Assembly (NCBI GenBank): GCA_019639075.1
Contig: JAHBSO010000003.1
Coordinates: 124,001-188,000, forward strand
Direction of reading: 5' to 3'
DNA from: Actinomycetota bacterium
GTDB lineage: Bacteria; Actinomycetota; Acidimicrobiia; Acidimicrobiales; Iamiaceae
Length of the DNA stretch: 64,000 nt
Position numbers and translations under genes: made by a program. How positions within the stretch are numbered: the stretch's first letter is position 1; each line of letters begins with the position of its first letter. The notes beneath the pieces were generated by a model. The model was not told the DNA's origin and searched no databases. It was given only the letters and a program-made list of their open reading frames with translations. Below are positions 42,384-52,957 of the stretch, piece after piece.

Positions 42384-43706
42384 ATGTCCGCGACCGCCCC
42401 CGACGACGCCTCCGAGGACGACCTCCTCGACCGCGACGCCTACGCGGCCGACGTCGAGGACGCCTACGTCGACGGGGACCGCACGTACACGCCGGGAACG
42501 GCCCGCTCGGCGTTCCAGCACCGCACGTTCCGCACGATCTACCTGGGCGCCTTCGCCTCCAACATCGGCACCTGGATGCAGAACGTCGTGCTCGGCGCGC
42601 TGGCGTGGCAGCTCACCCACTCCGAGGTGTTCGTCGGGGTGATGATCGCGGCCCAACTCGGGCCGCTGCTCGTGTTCTCGGTGGTCGGCGGGATGCTGGC
42701 CGACAACTTCGACCGCAAGAAGGTGCTGGTCGTCCTCAGCATCCAGCAGGCGGTGTTCTCGATCGTGCTCGCCGCGGTGACCGCGCCCGACGACCCGAAC
42801 CGGGTGGCCATGGTGCTGACGGTCCTGTGCATCGGCATCGGCAACGCCTTGTACGCACCGATCTTCAGCGCGGTCGTACCGATCCTCGTCCCCCGCCGCG
42901 ACATCGCCGGGGCGATCTCGCTCAACTCCGTGCAGATGAACGCGTCGCGGGTCGTCGGCCCGATCATCGGCACGACGATCTACTCGCAGGTCGGCCCGAG
43001 CGCGGTGTTCATCCTCAACGCCGTGAGCTTCGGGTTCGTGATCGTCAGCCTGCTCCGGGTCGAGCTGCCGAACCCACCGTCCACCGGCGGCCACGGCCTG
43101 CACCGCCTGCTCGAGGGCGTCGCCGTGGCCAAGCGCGACCGGGTGGTCCGCCAGAGCCTGCTCGTGATCTTCACGTTCTCGTTCTTCAGCCTCTCGTTCA
43201 TCACCCAGATGCCCACGATCGCCAGCCAGCACCTCGGCATCGAGGCCAAGAGCACGGCCTACGGGGCGCTGTACGCGTGCTTCGGCATCGGTGCGGTCAT
43301 CGGGGCGCTGTCGATCGGCACGGTCTTCGCGGCCACCTCGAAGGCGATCATGACCCGCCGCTGCCTCGTCGGCTTCGCCGCGATGCTGGCGCTCTTCGGT
43401 TCGCTCCGGTCCTCCGCGCCCGCGTACCTCACGATCCTCGTGCTCGGTGCCGTGTACTTCGCGGTGATCACGTCGTTGTCGACGGTGCTGCAGGAGGACC
43501 TCGACGACGCCAACCGCGGCAGCGTGATGGCGCTGTGGATCATGGGCTTCGGCGGCACCGTCCCCTTCGGTGGCCTGGCCGGGGGCAAGGCGATGGAGCT
43601 GTTCGGGATCTTCCCGGTGCTCGCCGCCGGCGCGGTCGTCGCACTCGTGCTGGCCGGCATGGCCGACCTCCGGCCGGACCCCGAACCGGTGGCCACCGCC
43701 GGGTAG
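42384..43706 (+). CDS. MFS transporter, EntS-type exporter
   Basis: Major facilitator protein of 440 residues of the MFS_3/enterobactin-exporter group. About 35 acidic N-terminal residues precede twelve predicted helices. The first, TIYLGAFASNIGTWMQNVVLG, matches the family signature. GGMLADNFDRKKVL is the MFS loop 2-3 motif. It is likely a proton-driven drug or siderophore exporter. ATG 42384 follows TAGGGT by eight bases; the -35 area overlaps a candidate TetR operator. The RNB ribonuclease gene follows after 28 bases with its own box. The substrate is not predictable. Confidence 0.9.
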   Translation: MSATAPDDASEDDLLDRDAYAADVEDAYVDGDRTYTPGTARSAFQHRTFRTIYLGAFASNIGTWMQNVVLGALAWQLTHSEVFVGVMIAAQLGPLLVFSVVGGMLADNFDRKKVLVVLSIQQAVFSIVLAAVTAPDDPNRVAMVLTVLCIGIGNALYAPIFSAVVPILVPRRDIAGAISLNSVQMNASRVVGPIIGTTIYSQVGPSAVFILNAVSFGFVIVSLLRVELPNPPSTGGHGLHRLLEGVAVAKRDRVVRQSLLVIFTFSFFSLSFITQMPTIASQHLGIEAKSTAYGALYACFGIGAVIGALSIGTVFAATSKAIMTRRCLVGFAAMLALFGSLRSSAPAYLTILVLGAVYFAVITSLSTVLQEDLDDANRGSVMALWIMGFGGTVPFGGLAGGKAMELFGIFPVLAAGAVVALVLAGMADLRPDPEPVATAG

Positions 43707-43734
43707 CGGCGCCCCCACCGGGTAGAACGGCCCG

Positions 43735-45153
43735 GTGCCGCACCGCGTCAGAACCCGCGAGCCCCTCGCCCCCGACCTGGACTTCGGCGCGATCCGCGCC
43801 GAGCTCGGCGTCCCGGGCGCGTTTCCGCCGGAGGTGCTCGACGCCGCGGCCGATGCCGTCCGCTCCCCCGAGCTCCCCGACCACGACCGCACCGACCTCG
43901 ACCTGGTCACGATCGACCCGGCCGGGTCGACCGACCTCGACCAGGCGATCGCCGTCGAGCGCCGCGGCGACGGCTGGCGCGTCCACTACGCGATCGCCGA
44001 CGTCGCGGCCTTCGTCCGCCCCGGCGACCCGGTCGACCGGGAGGCCCGCCGTCGCACGCAGACCTACTACGCCCCCGACGAGCGGGCGCCCCTGCACCCG
44101 GAGGCCATCGGTGAGGCCGCCGGCTCGCTCCTGCCCGACGGGCCCCGACCCGCGGCGCTCTGGACGATCGACGTGGCCGGGGACGGGAGCACCGACGCGG
44201 TCGACGTCCGCCGAGCCATGGTTCGCAGCCGGGCCCAGCTCACCTACGCGGGCGTCCAGGCCACGCTCGACCGGGGCGACCCGCCCGCCTCCCTCCGCAG
44301 CCTCCCCGAGCTGGGCGCCGCGCTCCTCGCCGACGCCCGGCGCCGCAGGGCCATCGATCTCGGCCTGCCCGAGCAGGAGGTCGAGCGGGGCGCGGATGGT
44401 CGCTGGACCGTGGCGCTGCGCCGCGACCTGCCGGTGGAGACCTGGAACGCGCACGTGTCGCTCCTCACCGGGCGGGCCGCCGCCGAACTGATGATCGCCC
44501 ACGGCGTCGGCATCCTGCGCACCCTCCCGCCGCCGGACCCCGACGTCGAACCGCGGCTGCGGGCCGCGGCCGCCAACCTCTCGATCGACTGGCCGGCCGA
44601 CGTCGACGCCGGCGCGATCCTCTCGACGCTCGACCACGGCGACCCCCGGGCCATGGCCTTCGCCGACCTCGCGGCCGAACTGCTCCGTGGCGCGGCGTAC
44701 ACCGCCTTCCACGGACCGGTGCCCACCGACCCCGGCCACGCGGGGGTCGGCGGCCGGTACGCGCACGCCACCGCGCCGCTCCGCAGACTGGTCGACCGGT
44801 TCACCACCGAGATCTGCCTGGCCGTCAGCGCCGGCCGGTCGGTGCCCGACTGGGTCCTCGAGGCGTTCGACGAGATCCCGGCCCTCATGGCCGACGGCGA
44901 CCGCCTGGCGAAGAAGCTCGACCGGGCCGTGATCGACGCCGCCGAGGCGTTCGTGCTGTCGGGCCGGGTCGGGGAGGTCTTCCCGGCCGAGGTCGTCGAG
45001 ACCGGGAGGTCCTACGGGACGATCGTGCTCGACGATCCACCGGTGTGGGCCCGCTGCGATGCCAAGGACCTCCCGCTCGGCGGGGCCGTGCACGTCCGCC
45101 TGGTCGAGGCCGACGTGACCGAACGATCGGTCCGCTTCGAGCGCGTCTCCTGA
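43735..45153 (+). CDS. RNB-domain ribonuclease (RNase II/R family)
   Basis: Exoribonuclease-like protein of 472 residues. The RNB catalytic core begins LVTIDPAGSTDLDQAI with the Asp cluster that binds Mg2+, continues through HYAIADVAAFVRPGDPVD and ends YAHATAPLRRLVDRF. This is the short actinomycete form: no cold-shock domains ahead of the RNB core, and a degenerate C-terminal S1-like region. It should degrade RNA 3' to 5'. GTG 43735 follows a TAGAAC box by six bases, so a leaderless start is likely. It stands downstream of the MFS gene. Confidence 0.9.
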   Translation: MPHRVRTREPLAPDLDFGAIRAELGVPGAFPPEVLDAAADAVRSPELPDHDRTDLDLVTIDPAGSTDLDQAIAVERRGDGWRVHYAIADVAAFVRPGDPVDREARRRTQTYYAPDERAPLHPEAIGEAAGSLLPDGPRPAALWTIDVAGDGSTDAVDVRRAMVRSRAQLTYAGVQATLDRGDPPASLRSLPELGAALLADARRRRAIDLGLPEQEVERGADGRWTVALRRDLPVETWNAHVSLLTGRAAAELMIAHGVGILRTLPPPDPDVEPRLRAAAANLSIDWPADVDAGAILSTLDHGDPRAMAFADLAAELLRGAAYTAFHGPVPTDPGHAGVGGRYAHATAPLRRLVDRFTTEICLAVSAGRSVPDWVLEAFDEIPALMADGDRLAKKLDRAVIDAAEAFVLSGRVGEVFPAEVVETGRSYGTIVLDDPPVWARCDAKDLPLGGAVHVRLVEADVTERSVRFERVS

Positions 45154-45252
45154 GCCACCGGGTCGCGGGACCGCGCCGGGGTGCCCGTCCGGAGCGGCGG
45201 ACGACCTCTAGCGTTGTCGTGCTGCGTCGACCCCCGGCGCGCAGGAGCACTC

Positions 45253-45279
45253 GTGACCCCCAGCCACCCCCTCCCGTGA
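45253..45279 (+). CDS. eight-codon leader ORF ahead of the FHA gene
   Basis: GTG 45253 is preceded by CAGGAG at five bases and opens a frame of eight codons (V-T-P-S-H-P-L-P) ending TGA at 45277-45279. The stop overlaps the GTG start of the FHA gene by GTGA. A TAGCGT -10 box lies about 50 bases upstream. Since the FHA gene has no ribosome binding site of its own, ribosomes may reach it by termination-reinitiation on this leader. It could also be chance. Confidence 0.4.
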   Translation: MTPSHPLP

Positions 45280-46157
45280 TCCAGGTCCTCGTCCTCGCCC
45301 TCGGCGTCGGGCTCGGGTTCGTCGGTTCCCGCGCGCTCCGGCGACCCCAGAACGCTGCCGCGGCGGCGTCGGTGGCCCGCAACGTCAGCGGTTCGCTCGG
45401 ACGCCGGCGCGGCCTCACCGCACCCGAACTGCAGCGGGCCTGCTTCTCCGAGATGGTCCGCCACGTCCAGGTCGACCGCGACGGCCGCACCCACGCGCCG
45501 GGCCGGTACGTCCTGCACCTGCACCCCGACGACATCGACCTGATCGACGAGTCCCCCCGCTGGTTCACCGATGGCCTGGTCGCCGCCCTCGGCGACGCGG
45601 CCCGCGAGCACGGTTGGTCCGTCGACGGCGCGGTGTCGATCGCGTACGAGGCCGACCCGTCGCGCCGGCCGGGCGTGCCGACGGCGCTGGCCGTCCCGCC
45701 CACCGACCCCCGGGCCGCCCCGGCCGCGGCCCCCGCCCCGAAGCGCGACCGCACCGGGACCGTGGATGGCCGCACCCTCGCCGTCGAGCGCTCCGACACC
45801 GGTGAGCGGATCGTGCTCGACGGCTCGATCCTCACCCTCGGCCGCAGCCGCGACCGCGACATCACCGTCGACGACAACCGGGTCAGCCGCGCCCACCTGC
45901 GCTTCGAACGGCAGCAACGGGGCTGGGTCGTGGTGGACGAGGGGTCGGCCAACGGCACGCTCGTCCGCAACGAGCGGGTCGAGCCGGGACGGCCGACGCC
46001 GATCCGGCCCGGCGACGTCGTGTCGGTCGGTCCGGTCGACCTGCGGGTGGTCGCCGGTGCGACGGGCAACGGCGAGGCCGGCACCCGGGCGCTCGACGAC
46101 AGCGACCGCAACCGCATCTCCCGCGAGTTCCTGCCCCCGCACGGGACGGCTCGGTGA
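45276..46157 (+). CDS. FhaA-like protein: DUF3662 plus FHA domain
   Basis: Protein of 293 residues. An N-terminal hydrophobic segment (IQVLVLALGVGLGFVGSRAL) precedes a DUF3662-like domain (about 45-130, with YVLHLHPDDIDLID). A Pro/Ala linker leads to a C-terminal FHA domain (LTLGRSRDRDITVDDNRVSRAHLRFE, SANGTLVRNE) that binds phosphothreonine. This is the FhaA layout linked to Ser/Thr kinase signalling in envelope biosynthesis, but no kinase gene is adjacent. GTG 45276 overlaps a leader stop. The LCP gene follows with a GTGA overlap, so the products may act together at the membrane. Confidence 0.85.
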   Translation: MIQVLVLALGVGLGFVGSRALRRPQNAAAAASVARNVSGSLGRRRGLTAPELQRACFSEMVRHVQVDRDGRTHAPGRYVLHLHPDDIDLIDESPRWFTDGLVAALGDAAREHGWSVDGAVSIAYEADPSRRPGVPTALAVPPTDPRAAPAAAPAPKRDRTGTVDGRTLAVERSDTGERIVLDGSILTLGRSRDRDITVDDNRVSRAHLRFERQQRGWVVVDEGSANGTLVRNERVEPGRPTPIRPGDVVSVGPVDLRVVAGATGNGEAGTRALDDSDRNRISREFLPPHGTAR

Positions 46158-47176
46158 TCGCGCTCCTCGTCATCTTCCTCATCGGCATCACGGCGGGCGC
46201 CCTCGTCGAGCGCGCGCTCGCCCGCCGATCCGAGCGGGGGCAGGACCTCGCCGGCCGCCCGCGCCGGAAGCGCCACGTCCTGCGCTGGGTGGTGCTGGCC
46301 GTCGTCCTCGCCACCATCGGCCTCGCCGTCGGCGGCTACCTGTGGGCCAACTCGGTCTTCGACAAGATCGAGAAGGTCGACACCGCCGACAACCTGTCCC
46401 ACGGCTCTGCCGGCACGAACTACCTGCTCGTCGGGGCCGACAACGGCCAGGACGGCACCGGCCGCGCAGGCGTCGAGGGCGTGCGCAGCGACACGATCCT
46501 CGTGCTCAACATCGACGGCTCCAAGGCCCGGATGATGTCGCTCAACCGCGACCTGTGGGTGACCAACCCGGCCACCGGGCAGGAGGGCCGGCTGAACGGC
46601 ACCTACAACCAGGGCCCGGCCAACCTCGTCCGGGCCGTCACCGACAACTTCGGCATCCCGATCGACCGCTACATCGAGATCGACTTCACCTCCTTCGCCG
46701 GCATGGTCGACGCCTTCGGCGGCATCGACGTCGAGTTCGCCAACCCGGCCATCGACCGCGCCTCGGGCCTCGTCGTCCCGACCGCCGGCGTCGTCCACCT
46801 CGACGGTGAGCAGGCGCTGGCCTACGTGCGGTCCCGCCACTACACCGAGATCATCGACGGCCAGGAGGTGCCCGAGGGGGGCCTTCCCGACGTCAACCGG
46901 ACCCAACGCCAGCAGACCTTCCTCCGGGCCGTGATGGACAAGGCCAGCTCCAGCCGCAACCCGCTCACGCTCATGCGGGCCGCCGACGACATGAGCGGGG
47001 GCCTGCGGGTCGACGACGAGATGCGCATGCTCGACGCCGCCCGCTTCGCGTGGAGCCTGGGCCGCCTCGACCCCGAGACCGTGATCCTGCCGGTCGTGCC
47101 CCGCACCACGAGCGGGGGCGCCGAGGTCCTGGAGCTGGGCGACGGCGCCGAGGAGATCCTCGCCACCTTCCGCTGA
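46154..47176 (+). CDS. LytR-CpsA-Psr (LCP) family protein
   Basis: Membrane-anchored LCP protein of 340 residues. Hydrophobic segments at residues 1-20 and about 42-62 place the rest outside. The LCP domain starts NYLLVGADNG and includes VRSDTILVLNIDG, MSLNRDLWV, YNQGPANLV, the IDFTSFAGMVDAFGGIDV core and LAYVRSRHY with the lipid-binding Arg. These enzymes transfer glycopolymers from lipid carriers to peptidoglycan. GTG 46154 overlaps the FHA gene stop (GTGA), so the two are coupled. The next gene, convergent, encodes an M15 peptidase; its stop directly follows. Confidence 0.92.
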   Translation: MIALLVIFLIGITAGALVERALARRSERGQDLAGRPRRKRHVLRWVVLAVVLATIGLAVGGYLWANSVFDKIEKVDTADNLSHGSAGTNYLLVGADNGQDGTGRAGVEGVRSDTILVLNIDGSKARMMSLNRDLWVTNPATGQEGRLNGTYNQGPANLVRAVTDNFGIPIDRYIEIDFTSFAGMVDAFGGIDVEFANPAIDRASGLVVPTAGVVHLDGEQALAYVRSRHYTEIIDGQEVPEGGLPDVNRTQRQQTFLRAVMDKASSSRNPLTLMRAADDMSGGLRVDDEMRMLDAARFAWSLGRLDPETVILPVVPRTTSGGAEVLELGDGAEEILATFR

Positions 47177-47869
47177 TCAGCGGTTGCGGTACGAGAGGTG
47201 CTGGTAGTCCTTGACCGAGCTCCAGCGGCCGCCCCAGTACCAGCCGATCTCGGCGAAGGCGTCGTCGACGGCCCCGCCGGCGTGGATCATGCCCGGCACC
47301 CGCAGCGACCGGTCGGCCCAGATCACGCCGGACGGCGGAAGGACCGTGCCACCCCGGACGTAGGGGTTCTGCACCGGGTTCAGGTCGATCGCCCAGCCGT
47401 AGGAGTGCTCCGAGTACGACGTGCCACCGGTGACCCGACGGCAGTTGAACGCCGAGGTGTTGTTGGCCGCCATCGACCGGTCGTCGCTCGCCCCGTAGGT
47501 GGTGACCGGGGTGATCCGCTCGATCTGGAACCGGGCCGCGTAGAGCCGGCCGAACGCCTGGCGGACGTCGGCGGCGACCTTGCGGTGCACGATCAGCGTG
47601 CCGGTCCGGCGGGCACCGTCGTAGCCCCAGTAGGCGACGGTGACCGCCCGCAGGTCGACCGCGCCGACGGGACATCCCGACGACCAGCTGGTGCCGAGCT
47701 CGGCCCGGGTGACGGTGCGGGTCGAGGTCGTGTAGGCGGGGACCGTGGCCCCGACCGCGGGCGGACGCCCGGTGGTCGGGTCGCACGCGGTGAGGGGCCC
47801 CAGCACCGTGAGCGCTGCGACGAGGCCGACCGCGACCATGGATCTCCGGGGGCGGAGGGTGGAGGTCAT
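47177..47869 (-). CDS. M15-family peptidoglycan peptidase lipoprotein
   Basis: Exported protein of 230 residues. The signal segment ends P-L-T-A-C, a lipobox, so the product is probably lipid-anchored. The mature part is an M15 metallopeptidase of the L-Ala-D-Glu/VanY kind: TSYSEHSYGWAIDLNP supplies the His and Asp zinc ligands and KDYQHLSYRN the last His. It would trim peptidoglycan stem peptides. ATG 47869 follows a TACCCT box by six bases. Its stop abuts the LCP stop, so two envelope genes end head-on. It is divergent from the HerA-like gene, 60 bases apart. Confidence 0.9.
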   Translation of the reverse strand: MTSTLRPRRSMVAVGLVAALTVLGPLTACDPTTGRPPAVGATVPAYTTSTRTVTRAELGTSWSSGCPVGAVDLRAVTVAYWGYDGARRTGTLIVHRKVAADVRQAFGRLYAARFQIERITPVTTYGASDDRSMAANNTSAFNCRRVTGGTSYSEHSYGWAIDLNPVQNPYVRGGTVLPPSGVIWADRSLRVPGMIHAGGAVDDAFAEIGWYWGGRWSSVKDYQHLSYRNR

Positions 47870-47929
47870 CCCCCGAGGGTACGCACCGTTCGTCGGCCGG
47901 ACGCGGGCGCGACGGTAGGTTCGTGGCCC

Positions 47930-49499
<1,570 letters not shown>

Positions 49500-49516
<17 letters not shown>

Positions 49517-50405
49517 CCTCGGCCGCGGTCGGCATCGCCGGGACCGTCCCCTCGCGGGTCGTCGAGCGCGCCGCCGCCCGGTTCGCCCGGGCCACCGCCT
49601 CCTCGAGGGCCGTGTCGTCGGCCAGGCCCGCAGCCAGGACCCCGGCGAAGCAGTCGCCGGCACCCGTGGTGTCGACCACATCGACCGCCACCCCCGCCAC
49701 CTCGACCCCCACCGTCGACCCCGGGCCGACCGCGACCGCGCCTTCGGCACCGAGCGTGACCACGACGACCTGACCCGCAAGGGCGATCCGCCGGGCCAGG
49801 TCGAGCGCGCCGGCCGGGCCCGGCCCCGTCGACGGCGTGCCGGCCAGCTCGGTGGCCTCGGCCCGGTTCAGGACCACGACGTCGGCGGCGGCCACCAGCG
49901 ACCGGTCCTGGCCCACCGGCGACGGGTTCAGCACCGTCCGGGCCCCGGCCGCCCTCGCTGCGGCGAATGCGGCGGCGACCGCCGCGGTGGGGACCTCGAG
50001 TTGGGCCACCACCACGTCGTCGGCCCGCAGGGCCAACGCGTCGCCGTCGACCTCCAACGCGCGGTTCGCCCCCGGCGCGACCGTGACGGTGTTCGACCCG
50101 TCGTCGGCCACGACGATCAGCGCCGCGCCGGTGGGTGCGTCGGCGTCGACCACCACCGCGTCGGTGTCGAGACCCTCGACGGCGGCCACGCCGAGCAGGA
50201 AGCGCCCGTCGCCGTCGGCACCGACCCGCCCGACCATCCGCACGTCCGCCCCCATCCGGGCCGCGGCGACCGCCTGGTTCAGGCCCTTGCCGCCCGGACC
50301 GGGCGAGAGCACCGCACCGAACACCGTCTCGCCCACCGCCGGATGTCGGGCCACGCGCCAGGTGCGGTCCACGTTGAGGCTGCCGACGACCACCACCCGT
50401 CCCAT
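49500..50405 (-). CDS. ribokinase-like carbohydrate kinase
   Basis: PfkB-family kinase of 301 residues. It starts GRVVVVGSLNVDRTWRV and contains GGKGLNQAVAAARMGADV (sugar-binding di-glycine region), NRAEATEL and the anion-hole/base motif DTTGAGDCFAGVLAAGL. These are ribokinase signatures, giving ribose 5-phosphate from ribose and ATP. It is divergent from the inosine-uridine nucleoside hydrolase gene, which would supply the ribose. ATG 50405 is the conservative start; ATGs at 50414 and 50417 add three or four residues. Its 3' end overlaps the HerA-like gene. Confidence 0.88.
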
Positions 50406-50437
50406 CGACCCCATCATGGCCGGTAGGTTCCGGCGCC

Positions 50438-51397
50438 GTGACGAACCCGCCCACACCGCCACGACCCCGGGTGCTGGTCGACTGCGACCCCGGCCACGAC
50501 GACGCCGTCATGCTCGTCTGCGCCGCCGCCTACGCCGACGTCGTGGCCGTCACCACGGTCAACGGCAACGTCGGTCTCGGTCGGACCACCGCCAACGCGC
50601 TCGCCATCGCCGACCACCTCGGCTGGGACGTGCCCGTCCACGCGGGTGCCGCCCGGCCGCTGCTCGCCGACCCGATCGACGCCCCCGAGGTGCACGGCCA
50701 CTCCGGCATGGACGGCGTGACGCTGCCCGACCCCGACCGCACGGCGCCCGGCGACGCCGTCGAGGTCCTGATCGAGTCGACCCGCGCCGAGGAGGGGATC
50801 TGGCTCGTGCCGACGGGGCCGCTCACCAACGTGGCCCTCGCCCTGCGGGCCGATCCCGGTCTCGACGAGCGCCTGGCCGGGATCTGCCTCATGGGCGGGG
50901 GCGGCTCCGGCGGGAACGTCACCGCCGCGGCGGAGTTCAACGTGTACGCCGACCCCGAGGCCGCAGCGATCACCTTCCGGGCCCGCTGCCCGGTGCGGAT
51001 GTGCGGGCTCGACGTGACCCACCAGGTCACCACCGACGCGACCTTCGCGGCGCGGGTCCGCGGCGTGGGCGGCCCGGCGGCGACGCTCGTGGCCGAGGTG
51101 GTCGAGGCCGGGATCGCCCGGTTCGGCCGGTACGCCACCTCGACGATCGATCCGCCGATGCACGACCCGGTCGCGCTCCTGGCGGTCACGCACCCGCACC
51201 TCGTCGAGGGCACGGTCGCCGCCATCGAGGTCGACACCGGCTTCGGTCCCTCCCGGGGGGCGACGATCGTCGACCGGCGCATCGTCACCCGCGACGGCGT
51301 CGACCCCCGGGTCGGCGTCACCACCGAGTGGGTCCACACCGCGGACGCGCCGGCGATGCTCGACCTCATCGTCGACGCCTGCCGCCGCTGGGCCTGA
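50438..51397 (+). CDS. inosine-uridine-preferring nucleoside hydrolase
   Basis: Nucleoside hydrolase of 319 residues. The calcium-binding N-terminus DCDPGHDDAVML (DxDxxxDD) and the late HDPVALL with active-site His and Asp are both present, with PTGPLTNVALAL and NVYADPEAA in between. The enzyme splits ribonucleosides into base and ribose. GTG 50438 follows a TAGGTT box by eight bases. It is divergent from ribokinase, forming a nucleoside salvage pair. A repeat cluster follows the stop codon. Confidence 0.92.
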   Translation: MTNPPTPPRPRVLVDCDPGHDDAVMLVCAAAYADVVAVTTVNGNVGLGRTTANALAIADHLGWDVPVHAGAARPLLADPIDAPEVHGHSGMDGVTLPDPDRTAPGDAVEVLIESTRAEEGIWLVPTGPLTNVALALRADPGLDERLAGICLMGGGGSGGNVTAAAEFNVYADPEAAAITFRARCPVRMCGLDVTHQVTTDATFAARVRGVGGPAATLVAEVVEAGIARFGRYATSTIDPPMHDPVALLAVTHPHLVEGTVAAIEVDTGFGPSRGATIVDRRIVTRDGVDPRVGVTTEWVHTADAPAMLDLIVDACRRWA

Positions 51398-51400
51398 GGC

Positions 51401-51501
51401 TTCGACTCCGCTCGCTGGCGCTCGCTCCGCTCAACCAGCAGTGCTCCTTGAGTGAGCGTCAACCAGCAGTGCTCCTTGAGCGAGCGAAGCGAGTCGAAAG
51501 G
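51401..51501. repeat. dispersed repeat cluster (both families)
   Basis: 51401-51435 is a GAGCGGAG-type unit (minus strand TTGAGCGGAGCGAGCGCCAG then CGAGCGGAGTCGAAGC). A truncated piece (GTGCTCCTTGAGTGAGCG) and a full 31-base unit at 51471-51501 follow, identical to 30284-30314. AACCAGCAGTGCTCCTTGAG is tandemly repeated within the cluster. It lies just upstream of the WS/DGAT promoter. Confidence 0.85.
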
Positions 51502-51541
51502 CCCGGTACGGTACGGGCATCCCGCCCGGGAGGAACCCCCG

Positions 51542-52957
51542 ATGGACCGACTCAGCCCGCTCGACGCCTCGTTCCTCCACATCGAGGACGGCAACCCCAA
51601 CTGCCAGATGCACGTCGGGTCCATCGGGATCTTCGAGGGCCCGGTCCCGGATCACGACGACGTCCGCACGTTGCTGCGCTCGCGGCTGCACCTCCTCCCC
51701 CGCTACCGCCAGGTCGTGCGCACGGTCCCCGGTGGCATCGGCCGTCCCGTGTGGGTCGACCAGCCCGGGTTCTCGCTCGACTACCACCTGCGGCGCACCG
51801 CGCTCCCGGCCCCCGGCGACGACGACGCCCTGCGCACCCTCGTGGGCCGGATCATGTCGCAGCGCCTCGACCGCACCAAGCCCCTGTGGGAGATCTGGGT
51901 GGTCGAGGGCCTGGCCGACGGCACCTGGGCGATGGTGTCGAAGATCCACCACGCCATGATCGACGGGGTGTCGGGCGCCGAGATGATGGCGATCGTGCTC
52001 GACCTCTCCCCCGAGGTCGCCAGCTACGACGAGGAGCCCTGGGACCCCGACCCGGAGCCGAACGACGTGCAGCTCGTCGCCGACGCGGTCAAGAACCTGG
52101 CCACCAGCACCTACGAGCAGACCCGCGTCCTCGGCCGGACCTTCCGCCGCCGCCACGCCATCGCCGACCAGGCGCGGGAGGTGGCCCGGGGCCTCACCTC
52201 GATGGCGGGCATCGTGGCCCCGGCCGAGCACTGGTCGCTCATCGGCCAGATCAGCGCCCACCGCGAGTGGACCTGGGCGAGCACGACGATGGCAGACGTC
52301 AAGGTGATCCGTGAGCAGTTCGGCGGCAGCGTGAACGACGTCGTCCTCGCCGCGATCACCAACGGGTTCCGCGAGGTGCTGGTGAGCCGGGGCGAGGACG
52401 TCACCGACCACGTCGTCCGGACGCTCGTGCCGGTGTCGGTCCGCGCCACCCGCGACGACGGCGCCGCCACCTCCGACGGGACGATGGACAACAAGGTGTC
52501 GGCCATGTTCGCCAACCTCCCGGTCGGCATCGACGACCCGATCGAGCGGCTCGATGCCATCCGCGAGCAGATGACCGACCTGAAGGAGTCGAAGCAGGCC
52601 GTGGCGGGCGAGGCGCTCACCTCCACCGCCGGCTTCGCCCCACCGGCGATGCTGGCCCTCGCCACGCGGTACGCCGCCCGGTTCGCCGGATCGGTGTCGA
52701 ACCTGCACACGGTGACCACCAACGTCCCCGGCCCGCAGTTCCCGCTGTACTCGCTGGGCCGACGGATGGTCGCCGTCATGCCGTACGTACCGCTCACCGC
52801 GCCGTTGCGCACCGGCGTCGCCATCTTCTCCTACGACGGGAAGGTCACCTTCGGGATCACCGGCGACGTCGGCCACACCGACGACATCGACGTGCTGGCC
52901 CGGGGCATCGAGGGCGGGCTGACCGAGCTGCTGAAGCTCGCATCCTCGCCCACGTGA
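51542..52957 (+). CDS. wax ester synthase / diacylglycerol acyltransferase (WS/DGAT)
   Basis: Acyltransferase of 471 residues. It starts MDRLSPLDASFLHIED and carries the catalytic HHxxxDG motif in KIHHAMIDGVSG. Late conserved segments NVPGPQFPLYSLG and GVAIFSYDGKVTFGI complete the family pattern. It uses acyl-CoA to make triacylglycerol or wax esters, a storage trait frequent in actinomycetes. It is opposite in direction to the acyl-CoA dehydrogenases elsewhere in the window. A TACGGT -10 box and GGGAGGAA ribosome binding site precede ATG 51542. The aminotransferase gene overlaps its stop by 4 bases. Confidence 0.93.
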   Translation: MDRLSPLDASFLHIEDGNPNCQMHVGSIGIFEGPVPDHDDVRTLLRSRLHLLPRYRQVVRTVPGGIGRPVWVDQPGFSLDYHLRRTALPAPGDDDALRTLVGRIMSQRLDRTKPLWEIWVVEGLADGTWAMVSKIHHAMIDGVSGAEMMAIVLDLSPEVASYDEEPWDPDPEPNDVQLVADAVKNLATSTYEQTRVLGRTFRRRHAIADQAREVARGLTSMAGIVAPAEHWSLIGQISAHREWTWASTTMADVKVIREQFGGSVNDVVLAAITNGFREVLVSRGEDVTDHVVRTLVPVSVRATRDDGAATSDGTMDNKVSAMFANLPVGIDDPIERLDAIREQMTDLKESKQAVAGEALTSTAGFAPPAMLALATRYAARFAGSVSNLHTVTTNVPGPQFPLYSLGRRMVAVMPYVPLTAPLRTGVAIFSYDGKVTFGITGDVGHTDDIDVLARGIEGGLTELLKLASSPT

